The notes under the pieces are model-generated. The model saw nothing but the letters and a program-made list of their open reading frames with translations. It made no database searches and had not been told where the DNA came from. DNA of 64,000 nt from Paratinospora sagittata. Lineage: Eukaryota; Streptophyta; Magnoliopsida; Ranunculales; Menispermaceae. The DNA lies in the NCBI GenBank assembly GCA_035771175.1, contig CM069594.1:17870770-17934769 (forward strand). Reading direction: 5' to 3'. Below are positions 24,025 through 35,792 of this stretch, piece after piece (positions within the stretch are counted from its first letter, which is position 1; every line of letters starts with the position of its first letter). The position numbers and the translations under genes are program-made.

Positions 24025-24919
24025 TGTTGGTGCAAGATTTGACCAACACCAGTGGACGATGAGGTAGAGGGAGGATGCTGATTTGGAACTCGTCGGAATG
24101 CTAGAGAAATCGCAGGAGGTTGATTATCAAAGAGAGGAAAAACAAGATAATACAGGCTATCGTAAGGAACATCGATGTGGAGTCGGCCAAAGACCCTCCA
24201 ATGCCTAAGTTAGTTCAGAGCTCCATAGAGTTAGTAGTACTGAACTAAGTCGAGAATTGCTTAGAGTTGCTTACCTCCCCCTTAGGGGTTGTGGTCTTTT
24301 TATAAGGAGGGCTTGAGGTCTTTGGCCTTATAGTCGTGTTGTTGTAGAATCAGGAATCCAAATCGTGTTGAGAGAGTATGTTTGATTCCTAGTAGAATTA
24401 AGAAGATTTGGTCCAATCCTTATAAGATTAGGATGACTTATCAGCCTTCTAGTCGAACTAGTAGAGTTTTAGGTCTTATCAGAGTCGAATTAGGAGTAGA
24501 TCCCGAACTTATCGCAGTGAATCACGCCTTATCCCTATCTGATCGGGTGTTCCGTCGTCATCCGTTTCGGAGTCAAAGATCCCTATAGGTCGGTATGCTG
24601 AGCTGTAGTCTCTAATTCTATTTGCGTGATAACGAGCATATGGTCTGTAAGAAGGTCGGTAGATAGTGGTCAGTAATCCATGATATGGTATGCCATCATA
24701 GTGCTCTCTAGTGTTGACCTAGCAAATATTGTGAATAATACATTTATCTGGTCGGTAGGACCGACCATAAGCTCAGACTTTGTGCATGGTTGGGTAGATC
24801 CGTATTCTCCGTCCAGAACAAGTCAGTATATCAACCGGGTACGTGTTACGTCTTACTGGGCAAGACTAACATGGCTGACGTGTCTGTGCTCGGTATATGG
24901 TCCAATAGTACTCAATACA
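24025..24919 (-). repeat. Tat 5' LTR (about 895 bp)
   Basis: On the minus strand it begins TGTATTGAGTAC (24919) and ends GCACCAACA (24025). A minus-strand TATA box lies at 24295-24305 (CTTATAAAAAG) and is followed by a transcript start region ending in the PBS. The right end is inferred from the TG/CA rule only, because the partner LTR is missing. Confidence 0.7.
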
Positions 24920-27530
24920 CAATAATGCTTAAACTTTTATAATTTTTCTTAATTCATAAAAAAAAATCATATTTCAATGAAAACAAATACATCAAAGTGT
25001 AAATTATATCATATGTCATAATAGAAATTCTATATACAATCACAAATGTCAACTTGTTCATTTACACTAATCAAAAAATTTTAAGAGCTAGCTACCAAAA
25101 ACATAGTTGTGTGACCTTTCTAAAATGACCAGTGTAGCTCTTCCTCATCGTTTTATTCTCCACACCTACATTAAAGCAAAAATTAACTCAATTAGACAAA
25201 TTAAAGAACCTAAGATATTAAAAATAATGATATTAATCTTATAGAGGTAAAAGTATAAATCAAGTGTTTCATATGTCAACACAACATATTAATTTAGCTA
25301 ACTAAATATATGCGTACAATATTGCTGTGAAAAGATGAAAAAATACCCAAAACAGCATGCATATGCATATAGTCATGGCGACTAGATTAGTATGTCTAAG
25401 GTGTAAATAGTTTTAACGCCAATACAAGCCATGCACATACATAAGAATCTATTTCAATGGATCATCTTCATTTAGTTCTTAACCTATATATCAAGCTTAT
25501 CAAGACATTTAAAAAAATAAAAAAAATAAAAATAAAGGCAACTTGTAACAATTATTCATATACATTGAAATTCACCTGGAGAAGTTTTGGCACCAAATTT
25601 AACTTCTTTTTTACATTAATATGATATTCTAAACCTTAAAAGAGAAATGCTATATACACTGAAAACTGAACACCTTTCCACATCAGATTTGTGGCATTTA
25701 TTATCAAATAATAAAGACTAGTCTATATCTTAGCATGTGTTAAACAAACTAATACAGCTAGTTCTTCTCAACCCAAGTTAATTAGGACTTTTCATGTTCT
25801 TTCATATATAATTGTCATCAATGAATAAATATTTCCCATCCATACATATAAAATGTATTAGTAATTTTTTTATCAACATAGTTTTCTTTTATTTTATAAA
25901 TAAAACTATAACTGTTTTATATAAATATTATAGCCAGAATGATACTTAATAAGACTAAGAAACAAAGAAAATAAAAATATAAATGTTAGATTGTAAAAAT
26001 ATGGGTAATATAGTACATGATCCGGAAAAGATTAAGGGTGAATAAATATTATTGGGTATCTCAAAACAGGTTTTACGAAGATATCACTTTAACATTTTTC
26101 AACTAAACTAACAAAACAAAAGGCACTTTACAAATTAAATAAAAAAAAAAGCTTCACTTTAGTTGTTTAAAGTACTGAAATGAAGCCATACACATTTCAT
26201 ATTTCAATTTGCAGAGGACTTTAACAAAATAAATAAATAAATAATTGTAGAGGACTATTTTTTAGTAAATCATAGAGTTTACTAGAAATCACAAATGAAA
26301 AGTGAAATCCACTGGTTTGGTGCCCATCAGAAAGGTTTGGTGTCCATCTTTTCTGGGTTTATCCAACTACTAAAAATGTAATTCTTGAAGTAAATTCATA
26401 ATAAGAGTCACCTTTCTCCACATTCTCTTCCTCTAATAATCAACAAGAGAACCTACTACTGTAATCTTGACAAAAAAACTAGTTTTCTACTTGGGCAAGA
26501 TCAAAATCAATCCTCTTTCTCCTCACTGTCTTCCTCCAATATTGCAACCCTATGAACACTCAACAAGAGAACTCACGTACTCTACTGTAATGTTTGGACA
26601 GAACTTCGAAAATCCTAATTAATTTGGGTTAAGAGAAACTAGTTGTATTAGTTTGCTTAACTTATTCTTTATTGTTTCATAATAAATGCCAATAAAAAAC
26701 AAATACCAGAAGCATAACCCAAACCCAAGAGACAAACAAAAGAATACACCCAAACAAACCACAAACGCACTATACACAACTAGCCCATCAATCTGAGACC
26801 GAAAACCCCCCACGCAACCCAGTTACATGACAGTGCTTCCCCTATTAATAGCTCAAACACAACTCATAAATAAGAAAAAAGAGGGGAGGGGCACTGACCT
26901 GAAAAAAGAACTGGCAATGGAGAAACGAAATGCTTATTACCCAAAGTGCAGAGAGAAAGTGAAGAAGAAGAAGTGACTCTCTCAAAATGAAGGAAGGAAG
27001 GTCTAGAAGAGGAAGAGTGACTCTCAAAATGAAGGAAGGACAGTCTGGAAGAGGAAGATGAATGCTCTCTCAAACAAGCACGGTTTGGAAGAGGAGTCAC
27101 TCTCAAGGAAGGACGGAGACTCTCTCTCGCTACTCGTTTTCTTATAATATATTTTGCAGCTTTTTTTCTGGCATTTTGATTTTGTTGTACTTTTTCGTCG
27201 AAACGAGGAATAGAAAGTTTGGCTTTCTTCTCAAATTGAAAAGAGAGAAGAAGCTTTATTAACGGATCCTATTCCAACCCCCACTTTCTAAAGTTATGAA
27301 CACAAAACAACAACATTATATTATTATTATTATTATTGATGAAACGACATCATATTATTGAGTTTCTCAAACGTGACGTTCCATTTGCCTGGACTGAGGG
27401 ATTCACATTAATTTCAGATATCTCTATATATCTTATTTATTAGTAATGTAAATCAAGTGACTATTTTATGAATATTTTGTGTTAATTTTTTTTAGTTTAG
27501 AGTTGTAAATGTTGGGATGATATATCAGTT
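24920..27530. other. AT-rich non-coding DNA
   Basis: No convincing gene. Purine-rich imperfect repeats occur at 26960-27110. A minus-strand 3' splice-site-like sequence (CTTTTTTCAG|GT) lies near 26896, and a short minus-strand frame after TTTAATGTAG ends in TAG near 25090. These could be exon traces, but I cannot connect them. Confidence 0.5.
26965..27110. repeat. Degenerate ~45-bp tandem repeat
   Basis: Three to four copies of a unit like 'gtgactctcaaaatgaaggaagga..gtctggaagaggaaga' with decreasing similarity to the right. The Ser-rich minus-strand ORFs here arise from it. Confidence 0.7.
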
Positions 27531-28355
27531 CTAGTACTACCGACGTATCAGTCATATTTAATAATAAGGGATAACAGATGTATCGATTTTGACATCACGA
27601 TCATATTTATATTACGTGATAGAAACATACCGATGTATCTTTTATCTATATTATTCAATAAAAATATGACTGAAGTATTAGTTCATCACTGGTATATCAG
27701 TTTGAAGTATATTAGTCTGAAGTATATCAGTCTTGACTATATTATCATGATATTACTAATTTACTAATTTCTTAACTTTATTTAGTTTCTGTCTTTAACA
27801 TTAACGCAGCTTTTTTTTTTTAGTTTCTTTCTTTATTAATTGCATTAATCTAAATTAATTTTGAAGAATATATTAATTTATTAATTTAATTATTATTCTA
27901 AATAATCTAACATTTTTTATTTTAAATTATTTTGACAATAATTTATTAATTTTACTAAAATTAACTTTATTAAAAAATTTGAATTATGTAAATAAAAATC
28001 TTGAATTGAACAGTTCTTTTTTACCCTGAGTTACTTTATGAGTTAATGGAGCAGGACTTTAATCATAAACGTATTAGTTATATCTTGCGATAAAAATAAA
28101 TTTATATCAATTTTGATATCACTAATGTATTGGTCATATTTATATTATGCGAAAGAAACATTACAAATGTTTGGTTCTAATATCACTTTTGTCTATATTA
28201 TGTGGTAGAACTAACATATTAGTTCAGATATTACAAATAGATAATAATTATAAACATGTTAGTTATATCTAGCAATAAAAAATAAAATTATATCGATTTT
28301 GATATTACCGATGTATCAATCATATCTATATTATGCGACCAAAATATGACCGATG
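27530..28355. repeat. Degenerate tandem array, left half
   Basis: Units share 'tcgattttgatatcaccgatgtatcagtcatatctatattatgcga' and 'ataataatcataaacatgttagttatatct.gcgataaaa'. The best copies are at 28060-28165 and 28235-28350, spaced about 175 bp; weaker copies lie at 27540-27720. The array continues at 37679 after the chromovirus. Confidence 0.7.
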
Positions 28356-29669
28356 TGTAATACCCTAGGTTTGCACAAAAAAAAAAATTGAACTTCAGGC
28401 ACCCTTTTGGCTATAAAAAGCCCTCGCCCCCCTTTTGGTTATTTTCACACCAAATCCAACTTTCTTCTCTCTTGCGCTCTTTGTGATTTCTCTCTTCTCT
28501 TTTTGAGACTCTTTTCGCGGTGCAGAGCGGTTCTGCTAGGAAGAAGGCGCCAGTTCAAGAAGGAGTTATTATCTGAAGGTGGGAAACGAAACATAGGTTT
28601 GCGTGTCTTATAACTTTTATTAAAGTTTAAATTCATTTATCATCATGCCTACTATTTATATACTGCATTATTGCGTATAATGTTCATACATGTCATACTT
28701 ATGCTTGTATGTTTGGAGTTCATGTATTACACTGTTACTATGGCGGATTATTGGTCAACTTAGTTTTGTCCTCAGTAACTTTAAATAGTAAAACAGGAGG
28801 CAGCGTGCTGCTCTTGACGATTAGTATTTAAGTGGACCTCGTGTCCCACCTCTCAAATGGAGACTAATCTGGTTGGTCTTATTTGAAAGTTATTAGCTTG
28901 TACAAGTGATATTGAACATCCTAACTTTACACGTGGTGATACTGACCTAATAAAAATTACCATACATTGTTAAATATTGTCTAATGTTAGTAAAGATCGG
29001 ACCTGCTCATGCATTGACATCATACATAATCACCACTTAGGGACGTAAGTGGTTTATGATCCACAAAATAGTTAGAAGCAATGCTCACTATTCTTGATAA
29101 TTCCATGGAGAGGAACGTACAATGTGAACATAAGTTTACCATGGGATGGACATCTGTACGTGAATTCAGAGCGACGACCTTGGGGAGGGACGTACAATGA
29201 GAACCTGGGTTTACCTAGGGATGGACATCTGTACGTGAACTCAGGGCGTCGTACAATCATGGAACCATTACGAGACGGTGTCATGCATACATACATGTTG
29301 TATTGTTTATGATACTTGTTGTGTTTATGTGATACTTGATTATGAAGTTTCCTTTATTAATTGTTATATTCACGAACTATTTTACTCGCTGGGCAATTGC
29401 TCACCCCGTTGTTATCTAAATTTTTCACAGGAGTTTAGGGTGGATTGGGTGGAGGTTTTTGGGCCCACATTTTGTAACCCTTGTTAATTAAAGGGAGATT
29501 TTGGGAGGATGTTCCCTCAATCATATTCTGTACAAAAATACATTCTGAAATTAATATAATCAGATTTGTACTCAATTGTGTTCCTGCGCATTCGGTTATT
29601 GTTATAATGCATTCACGCCCCGCCTGTGAGTGTTTCGCCAGTTTAGGCGCGTCCGGGAGGGGTGTGACA
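28356..29669 (+). repeat. Chromovirus 5' LTR (1314 bp)
   Basis: Contains TATAAAA at 28412-28418. Two related 'ggacgtacaatg.gaac..gggtttacc...ggatggacatctgtacgtgaa' units lie at 29110-29240. The 'cgctgggcaattgctcaccccgttg' block is at 29388 and the end is ...GGTGTGACA. Confidence 0.93.
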
Positions 29670-29674
29670 TTTAA

Positions 29675-29686
29675 TGGTATTACAGC
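29675..29686 (+). other. Degenerate primer-binding site
   Basis: TGGTATTACAGC, five bases after the LTR, where TGGTATCAGAGC is expected; two mismatches. Confidence 0.7.
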
Positions 29687-29856
29687 GAAATTAAGGTCCA
29701 CAACTTGTCCAAGTCCACCAATTAGGAGAAAAAAAAGTTTACATTTGATATATATATATATCTTTAGAACTATATATATGAATATAGTTAAGATTTGTAT
29801 TATACATATATATCTAGATACTATATAGTTTTTATATAGTTTAGATTTATATATAT

Positions 29857-29860
<4 letters not shown>

Positions 29861-29888
<28 letters not shown>
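29861..29888. repeat. (TA)n microsatellite
   Basis: Fourteen TA dinucleotides in the leader between the PBS and extra ORF 1. Confidence 0.95.
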
Positions 29889-30040
29889 ACGTGTTACTAA
29901 TGTAAATTTGGATTCATTGATGGCATAAACATCAAGAGAAAAAATAGAAAATATTGTCCAATGGACAAGGCATAAATCTTAAAAATGTTAGAAATATATT
30001 TTGTGTATTTCACAAGTTTTATCTTCCTTTCAGCAAAATA

Positions 30041-31692
30041 ATGGCCTCAAGTAAAGGAACGACTTCCAATAGTCGGGAACCAATTTCTACAAGACTTATA
30101 GAACTTTTCAAACGGGAGGTTATGACTATGAGGAGTATCGACAATAAAGATCTCCGCCTCCGCCCTATCATTCACGACAAGCTCTCAAAGATCCTGGTTA
30201 AATATAACAAAAATTGAGGGTTACATCTCCTTCAACTTGGTGAAGTCATTTTACGAATCTATGAATTGCGTGAGACTTCAAGAAGATGGGATCAGCCCTG
30301 TCTTGGAGACAATGATCAAGGGAGTAAAGATTTCCATCAACATCGAAACTATTTCACGGCTTATGGAAATCCCAATAGGAGACAAGATCAGTGATCCACA
30401 CGAACCTCAGACGGTTGCAGAGATTGCGGAATCCAAAGAACAATTGTTCATGTTCAATTTCTTCGTCGACAAGTCGTACACCCAATTGACGTATACCCAC
30501 CTCCCAAACAATCTCCTTAAACCACCTCTTGCCGACCTTGGAAAGATCGTATTCGGCAACATCTTGCCAAAATTGGTGACTAGAGGATCCATGACAAAAG
30601 CTCAACTTCTTGTGCTATACTGCTTAGAAAAAGAAATCTTTGTATCCCTGCCTCACATTATCGTCCAACAAATGTAGTGGGTGATTCAAAACCCTACAAA
30701 GAAGGAACTATTCGGCTACGGAGTCTTGATCATGAAGATGCTTTGGGAGACAAACATCAATACTTTTGATGAATCTTCGAAACAGACCACTAATGTTGTT
30801 ACAGTATCCTCCATCTCAAAGACTTTCGTCTTAAGGGGAGGGACGACTGACAAAGAAATATTTGGCGCGACTTTTGGGGAAAATAGCGAAAGAACTAGAG
30901 ATAACAATGGACGTTGTCAATGAAAAAGTCGGCGCAAGATTCCCATTAGAGAAGCACCAATGAACGACCCAAACCAGAATACTACTACAAACTCAGCCCC
31001 GAATAATGGTCAACCCGATCATTTATTCTCCAAGGAGGATCTTTTTGGCAACCTCAATCAACCTCAAACAAATCAGGATAGACGGGGAGCTCAAGAAAAT
31101 TCACCTTACTGGAACCTCCCCAACTCATGGAATTACTACATACCAAAGGTTTTCAACTCCCGAGGTATCTTATAAGCTAGTTCCACAATTTACTGTGAAC
31201 CAACAACAATAGAATTGGACGACACCAAACTTTAGAAGACAGGATACCCCGATTAGTCTACTCTTTCAAAATTGTTCAACTCAAGCATATCCAACAGTCC
31301 AAGAGGTCCCAGTTAGGGAGTCCTCATATAATCAAACTAACTACCCTCTACCTATGAGTCAACCATAAGGCCAACATTTTCCACCAATGCCTATAGTCTA
31401 CCCTCCACCTATACGTTAACCATACGACCAACATTTTTCACCAATGCCTACAGTCTACCCTCCACCTATGGGACAGAAAACCTATCAACCATCAATGGGA
31501 CAACAGACTAACCCATTTGACTAGCTAAATGTGATAGTATTTAGTCTTGCTCGGATGCAGGAGACCCAGAATGCTTTGTTAACACGTATGCAAAACGTCG
31601 AAGAACAACAAACAATCTCTCAACGTTCTTCTGGTAGTCGTTCTGTAACCAACAGAAGGTCTAGGAGGAGCAGTAGTAGGCAGAAAAATTAA
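30041..31692 (+). pseudogene. Extra ORF 1 upstream of gag (about 550 codons, broken)
   Basis: Starts at ATGGCCTCAAG, ten bases after an acceptor-like TTATCTTCCTTTCAG. The first segment (to about 30215) is shifted relative to the second (30237-30677). The second holds SFYESMNCVRLQEDG, a central ISINIETISRLMEIP and an end with QLLVLYCLEKEIFVSLPHII. That layout recalls the Pfam 'putative plant transposon protein' domain, where a FY.N then F....I...LG.P then LLYCLL.G..INLP pattern is usual. Several stops follow. The C-terminal part is Pro/Gln-rich with a duplicated 62-bp unit (FSPMPTVYPPPMG). It has a coiled-coil segment (RMQETQNALLTRMQNVEEQQ) and a Ser/Arg-rich tail to TAA 31692. Function unknown; not a usual chromovirus gene. 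Confidence 0.6.
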
Positions 31693-32456
31693 GAATGATT
31701 ACTGGCATTATAACTATTTTTTTTTTATGAATGAAATTTTTGTTTGAGACTATGTTTGGTGGGTCGACTTACAACCATTTTTTTTCTTTTGTATCACTAA
31801 CTTTGGGATGGTATGGGACACAACAAAATTGAAAGATACTAAATAAAACGTGAAAGTAAGAAAACCCACGACCTTGTGTGAAAAAACTTATGGGGAAAGC
31901 TGAATTACTAAGTTTACACGGTATGAGAATAATAAACTTGGACGATACTATTAGTGAACTCCTCTCCAGCCGATCTTTTGTAGAGACCTTGTTCATACAA
32001 CTTAACTTGGTTGAACCCTCTATTACCAAATTCATGTGGTATGGGACACACGAAGTTGGATAATAGTCAGAAAGACTATGCGAAAGAGTTTGAACACATA
32101 AGAATGCGATAGAACGTTAGATTAAGATATTTACCGTGGAAAATCTTAGAACCTTTATTACTCGTATGAATTTTCAAAAATATAAGTATGTTCACAAAAA
32201 CATGAACCAAAATATTTGAAATACTTGCAAAGTTTTATACTTATTGTATAAACACTCTAACCTTGTTTTACACCATGGCCAAACATACGAGGCACATAAG
32301 ATTCTTTTATTCCTCAACAAAAACCTTACACCATACCTAGAAAAATAGGTGGTTTTATATTGCAGAACTCTCGAAGTTTTTGCTGAGAATATCATAACAC
32401 TATACTAGGTTACGGTTCCTAAAACATGGTTTTATTTTCTCCTTGTCAGTGAGAAA
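31693..32456 (+). other. Spacer between extra ORF 1 and gag
   Basis: No domain seen. A 'ggtatgggacaca' phrase occurs twice (31809 and 32038). The spacer ends with a pyrimidine tract and CAG (GGTTTTATTTTCTCCTTGTCAG at 32428-32449, an acceptor-like site) just before the gag start codon. Confidence 0.5.
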
Positions 32457-33203
32457 ATGCAAACCAGGAAGAGAGGAAGGCCACGCACTGTCCGTCCAGC
32501 AGATGAGCCACCTCCTAAGATTCAGAATCAAGAACCGCTACCTTCGACTACAGAGCACGCCACACCTGACACTACCACTACTTCTGGGCAGGCAGTGCCA
32601 CAACCCACACCCTTTGTCATGCCTTCGGGCATGGAATACTTTTTCGTCGGATTCGTCGAGGCGAAGAAGGCGACAGTTCAGATGGTCATTCTTGAGACCA
32701 CGACCAACCAGGTGGTCACTGTGCAGGCACCTGTTAAATTTGGGTCGAAGACTCAAACCGATCAGATTACGAAGTACAAGAGGCTACAGCCCCTTACCTT
32801 TACGGGCATCAACAATGCGGATGAAGCGCAAAAATGGCTTGATGAGTCAAAGAAGGATCTCTTGGCTATGGGAGTCAACGAGGCTCAGAAGATTCCACTA
32901 GCTTCCTACCAACTTGTTGGTGGAGCTAATACATGGTGGATAACGGTGAAGGAAGACCCAAGGGTCAATACCACCGACATGACTTGCCAAGAGTATGAGT
33001 CACTGTTTATTGGCGAGTGCTTCCCTGGCACAGTAAAAAAGCAGAGGCGCCAAGAGTTCGCCAAGCTGTACCAGGACAACATGACAGTTCGTCAGTATGC
33101 TATCAGGTTCAAGGAATTATCGGTCTATTCCTTATCTACCATCTCAACAGAGCAAGATAAGGCCGAGAAATTTTATAATGGCCTTTGTCCAGATATCCGA
33201 TAA
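32457..33203 (+). pseudogene. Chromovirus gag, 3'-truncated
   Basis: ATGCAAACC opens a 248-codon frame. It has a basic N-terminus (TRKRGRPR), a low-complexity stretch and the retrotransposon-gag capsid pattern. That pattern runs LQPLTFTGINNADEAQKWLD, QLVGGANTWWITVKED, YESLFIGECFPGTVKKQRRQ, QEFAKLYQDNMTVRQYAIRF. The usual zinc knuckle and the protease are missing because coding sequence jumps from gag directly into RT near 33205-33236. The surviving gag frame has no internal stop. Confidence 0.85.
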
Positions 33204-33235
33204 GCTCTGTCGATTTAATAAAATGATTTTTTGAA

Positions 33236-33658
33236 CTCGGTACGGTCATTATGAGTTCTTGGTCATGCCATTCGGTCTAACAAATGCACCTGCAGTGTTC
33301 ATGAATTTGATCAATCGCATATTCAGGTTATACTTAGACCGATTCGTGGTGGTCTTTATGGATGATATCTTGATATATTCCTCAATCGAGGAAGACCATA
33401 AGATACATCTGAGGATTGTCCTCCAGACCTTGTGAAGCCACCAGTTGTATGCAAAGTTGAGTAAGTGCGAATTTTGGGCGAATCAAGTTTAATTCCTAGG
33501 TCATGTGGTTTCAGGCAATGGCATTGAGGTGGATCCTTCAAAGGTTGAAGCGATTTTAAACTGGAAGTAGCCTACCACTATTACTCAAATTCGGAGTTTT
33601 CTTGGTTTGGCTAGCTACTACAGACGCTCATCAAGGACTTCTCAAAGATTGCTGAACC
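33236..33658 (+). pseudogene. Chromovirus RT, second half
   Basis: Begins at [20 protein letters not shown] with the catalytic box FMDDILIYS at about 33357. CEFWANQV and FLGHVVS...IEVDPSKVEAI follow, then [10 protein letters not shown]. Stops occur at about 33434 and 33490 and in NWK-stop-PTT; a small indel precedes the RNase H frame. The N-terminal fingers of RT are deleted. Confidence 0.85.
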
Positions 33659-33659
33659 T

Positions 33660-34418
33660 ATGACTAAGCTCACTTGGAAAGACGTGCGATTCATCTGGAA
33701 TCCCGCCTGTGAATCGTCATTCCAGGAATTGAAGAAACGCCTCACGACAGCACCAGTACTAATCACTCCAAGAAATGGAGTTGGATTTTTACTATACACC
33801 GATGCCTCTCTCCAAGGCTTAGGTGCAGTACTAATGCAAGAAGGCCAAGTTGTTGCATATGTTTCAAGGCAACTGAATATTCATGAGGGTAATTACCCTA
33901 CGCATGAATTGGAACTTGCAGCTGTTGTATTCACACTAAAGTTATGGCGTCACTACCTATACGGTGAACGGTTTGAGGTCTTTTCGGATCACAAGAGTCT
34001 CAAGTACATCTACACTTAGAGAGACTTAAACCTCCGCCAAAGACGATGGTTGGAATTTTTGAAAGAATATGACTTTATACTCCAATACCATTCGGGTAAG
34101 GCCAATGTTGTGGCTGATGCCCTGAGTAGAAAAGCTTATGTTGCTGCTTGCACTCTTAACTTCGAGATGGGAAAGTTGGCTAAAGAATTAGAAAGTTTTA
34201 ACCTGCAACTCATCAAAGAAGGAGGAAGATCGCCGCTCTCTCAATTATCATCCAACTCTAAGCTTATTCGAAAGATTTCAGCAGTTCAAGTCAACGACCC
34301 TATGTTAATAGAGAAACGAGAACTTCTACTCAGCGAACAAGACCTTCCTCACTGGTCGGTCTCTGATGAAGGGGCCATTTTCTACAAAACACGTATCTGT
34401 CTACCAAACGATCTATAA
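33660..34418 (+). pseudogene. Chromovirus RNase H and connection domain
   Basis: [17 protein letters not shown] (first Asp), [20 protein letters not shown] (catalytic Glu) and [15 protein letters not shown] (Asp) mark RNase H. A TAG at 34017 follows, then RWLEFLKEYDF and YHSGKANVVADALSRK with the final Asp. The second frame runs on to 34418 through the linker to integrase. One nonsense codon is the only visible defect. Confidence 0.88.
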
Positions 34419-34429
34419 GTTCGGAAAGA

Positions 34430-35145
34430 AGTGCTCACCAAAATGCACTGTTCGAGCTTTGCTATGCATCCTGAGGGAGACAAGATGTACAAGGATGTCA
34501 AGCAACAATTCTGATTTTCTGGAATGAATAAGGCTATTGCAGACTTTGTTGCTTAATATCTCGTTTGCCAGCAAGTAAAGGCATAACGCAGACTTCCTTC
34601 TGGACTTCTCCAGCCTTTACCCATTGGAGAATGGAAGTTGGAGAACATCGCAATGGATTTTGTTATGGGACTTGCCTTAAAATAATAAAGGGCAAGATGC
34701 AATCTGGGTTATCATTGACAGACTTATAAAGTCTGCACACTTTTTGCCAATAAAGTTCACGGACAACCCCGCCAAGCTTGCTGAATTGAATAAAAGAGAG
34801 ATCGTACGCCTCCATGGCATACCACTCACGATCGTCTCTAATCGAGATCCTCAATTCAAATCAAAGTTTTGGCAAAGCTTCTAGAGTAGAATGGGCTCCA
34901 GGATTACCATGAGCACAACCTTTCACCCTCAGACTGACGGGCAGTCAGAATGGTTGATCCAGATTTTAGAAGATATGTTGCGATGCTACATTTTGGATTT
35001 TCATGACAAATGGGCAAAGCACTTACATTTGGCTGAGTTTGCATACAACAACAACTACCAAACCAGTATCGGCATGGCACCATATGAGGCTATCTATGGT
35101 TGCCTTTGTAGATCTCCAGTATGCTGGTTAAATATGGCAGATTGA
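34430..35145 (+). pseudogene. Chromovirus integrase core
   Basis: Contains a degraded zinc-binding region, then WKLENIAMDFVMGLP (first catalytic Asp), IVSNRDPQFKSKFWQ (second Asp) and HPQTDGQSEWLIQILEDML (catalytic Glu). FAYNNNYQTSIGMAPYEAIY follows. Stops lie near 34578, 34679, 34883 and 35143. The active-site triad is still present, but no product of full length could be made. Confidence 0.85.
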
Positions 35146-35151
35146 CCGCAG

Positions 35152-35703
35152 TTGGGGTCTGTACTCGTTCAAGAGACTTCTGAGAAGATCACACTAGTAA
35201 ATGAGCGACTTCGTGTAGCACAAAGTCGACAGAAGAGCTATGCTGACAAGCGGAGACAACCTTTAGAATTTTATAAGGGGGACTTGGTTTTTCTAAAAGT
35301 TCATCCTACAAGAGGTGTCAAACGCTTTGGGATCAAAAAAAAGTTTTTCCCACGGTATATCGGTCCATTTCAAATCATTGAATGTATTGGCAAACTAGCC
35401 TATCGTCTATCCCTTCCATCGTCCATGTCTAAGGTTCATGACGTTTTTCATGTATCCATGCTTCGAAAGTATCGTCCTGATCCTTCGCATATCATCCCTC
35501 TAGTCGAGGTTCGGGTTGAGGAAGGAAATAAGTATCAGCAGAGAGCGATACAAATTCTGGATAGAAAAACTCAAGAATTAAGGTGACGTAGCATACCACT
35601 TGTAAAGGTGTTATGGGATCACCACGGAGTAAAGGAAGCAACTTGGGAACTAGAAGAAACAATTAAACTGAAATATCCTGAATTATTTTCTAGTAATAAT
35701 TAA
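35152..35703 (+). pseudogene. Integrase C-terminus and chromodomain
   Basis: Integrase C-terminal motif RFGIKKKFFPRYIGPFQIIE and YRLSLPSSMSKVHDVFHVSM lead to a chromodomain. An in-frame TGA (35584-35586), plausibly from CGA, interrupts it. The same frame then continues VKVLWDHHGVKEATWELEE to TAA 35703. Chromodomains bind methylated histone H3 and steer insertion into heterochromatin; the aromatic Trp and Tyr positions remain visible. Confidence 0.85.
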
Positions 35704-35792
35704 GGATGTGACGCATTGTACTATTTTACTTATCAATAAAATGATGAAACTTTGTTTACAATATCTTAATATATTATTTCATTTAAATAACT

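Larger units (their letters stand above)
2646..24919 (-). mobile_element. Tat-lineage Ty3/gypsy element (Athila/Tat superclade), split and 3'-truncated
   Basis: Reading leftwards from the 5' LTR (24025-24919), the order is PBS, gag, protease, RT, RNase H, an added archaeal-type RNase H and integrase. This is the Tat arrangement; the extra RNase H is diagnostic. The integrase is interrupted by the SIRE element (2786-19114) and resumes at 2785; the remainder and the 3' LTR are lost behind the family-A LTR at 1-2640. All ORFs are broken by stops and frameshifts. It is the oldest layer of this nest because both other insertions cut into it. Confidence 0.88.

Noticed and set aside
25080..25165. 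Terminal exon on the minus strand after TTTAATGTAG
   Set aside because: Only 24 codons are open and no matching upstream exon could be found.
26864..27106. Ser-rich minus-strand ORF
   Set aside because: Encoded by the degenerate tandem repeat at 26965-27110.
32443..32901. 152-codon Arg/Ser-rich plus-strand ORF
   Set aside because: Frame-shifted shadow of chromovirus gag (32457-33203).
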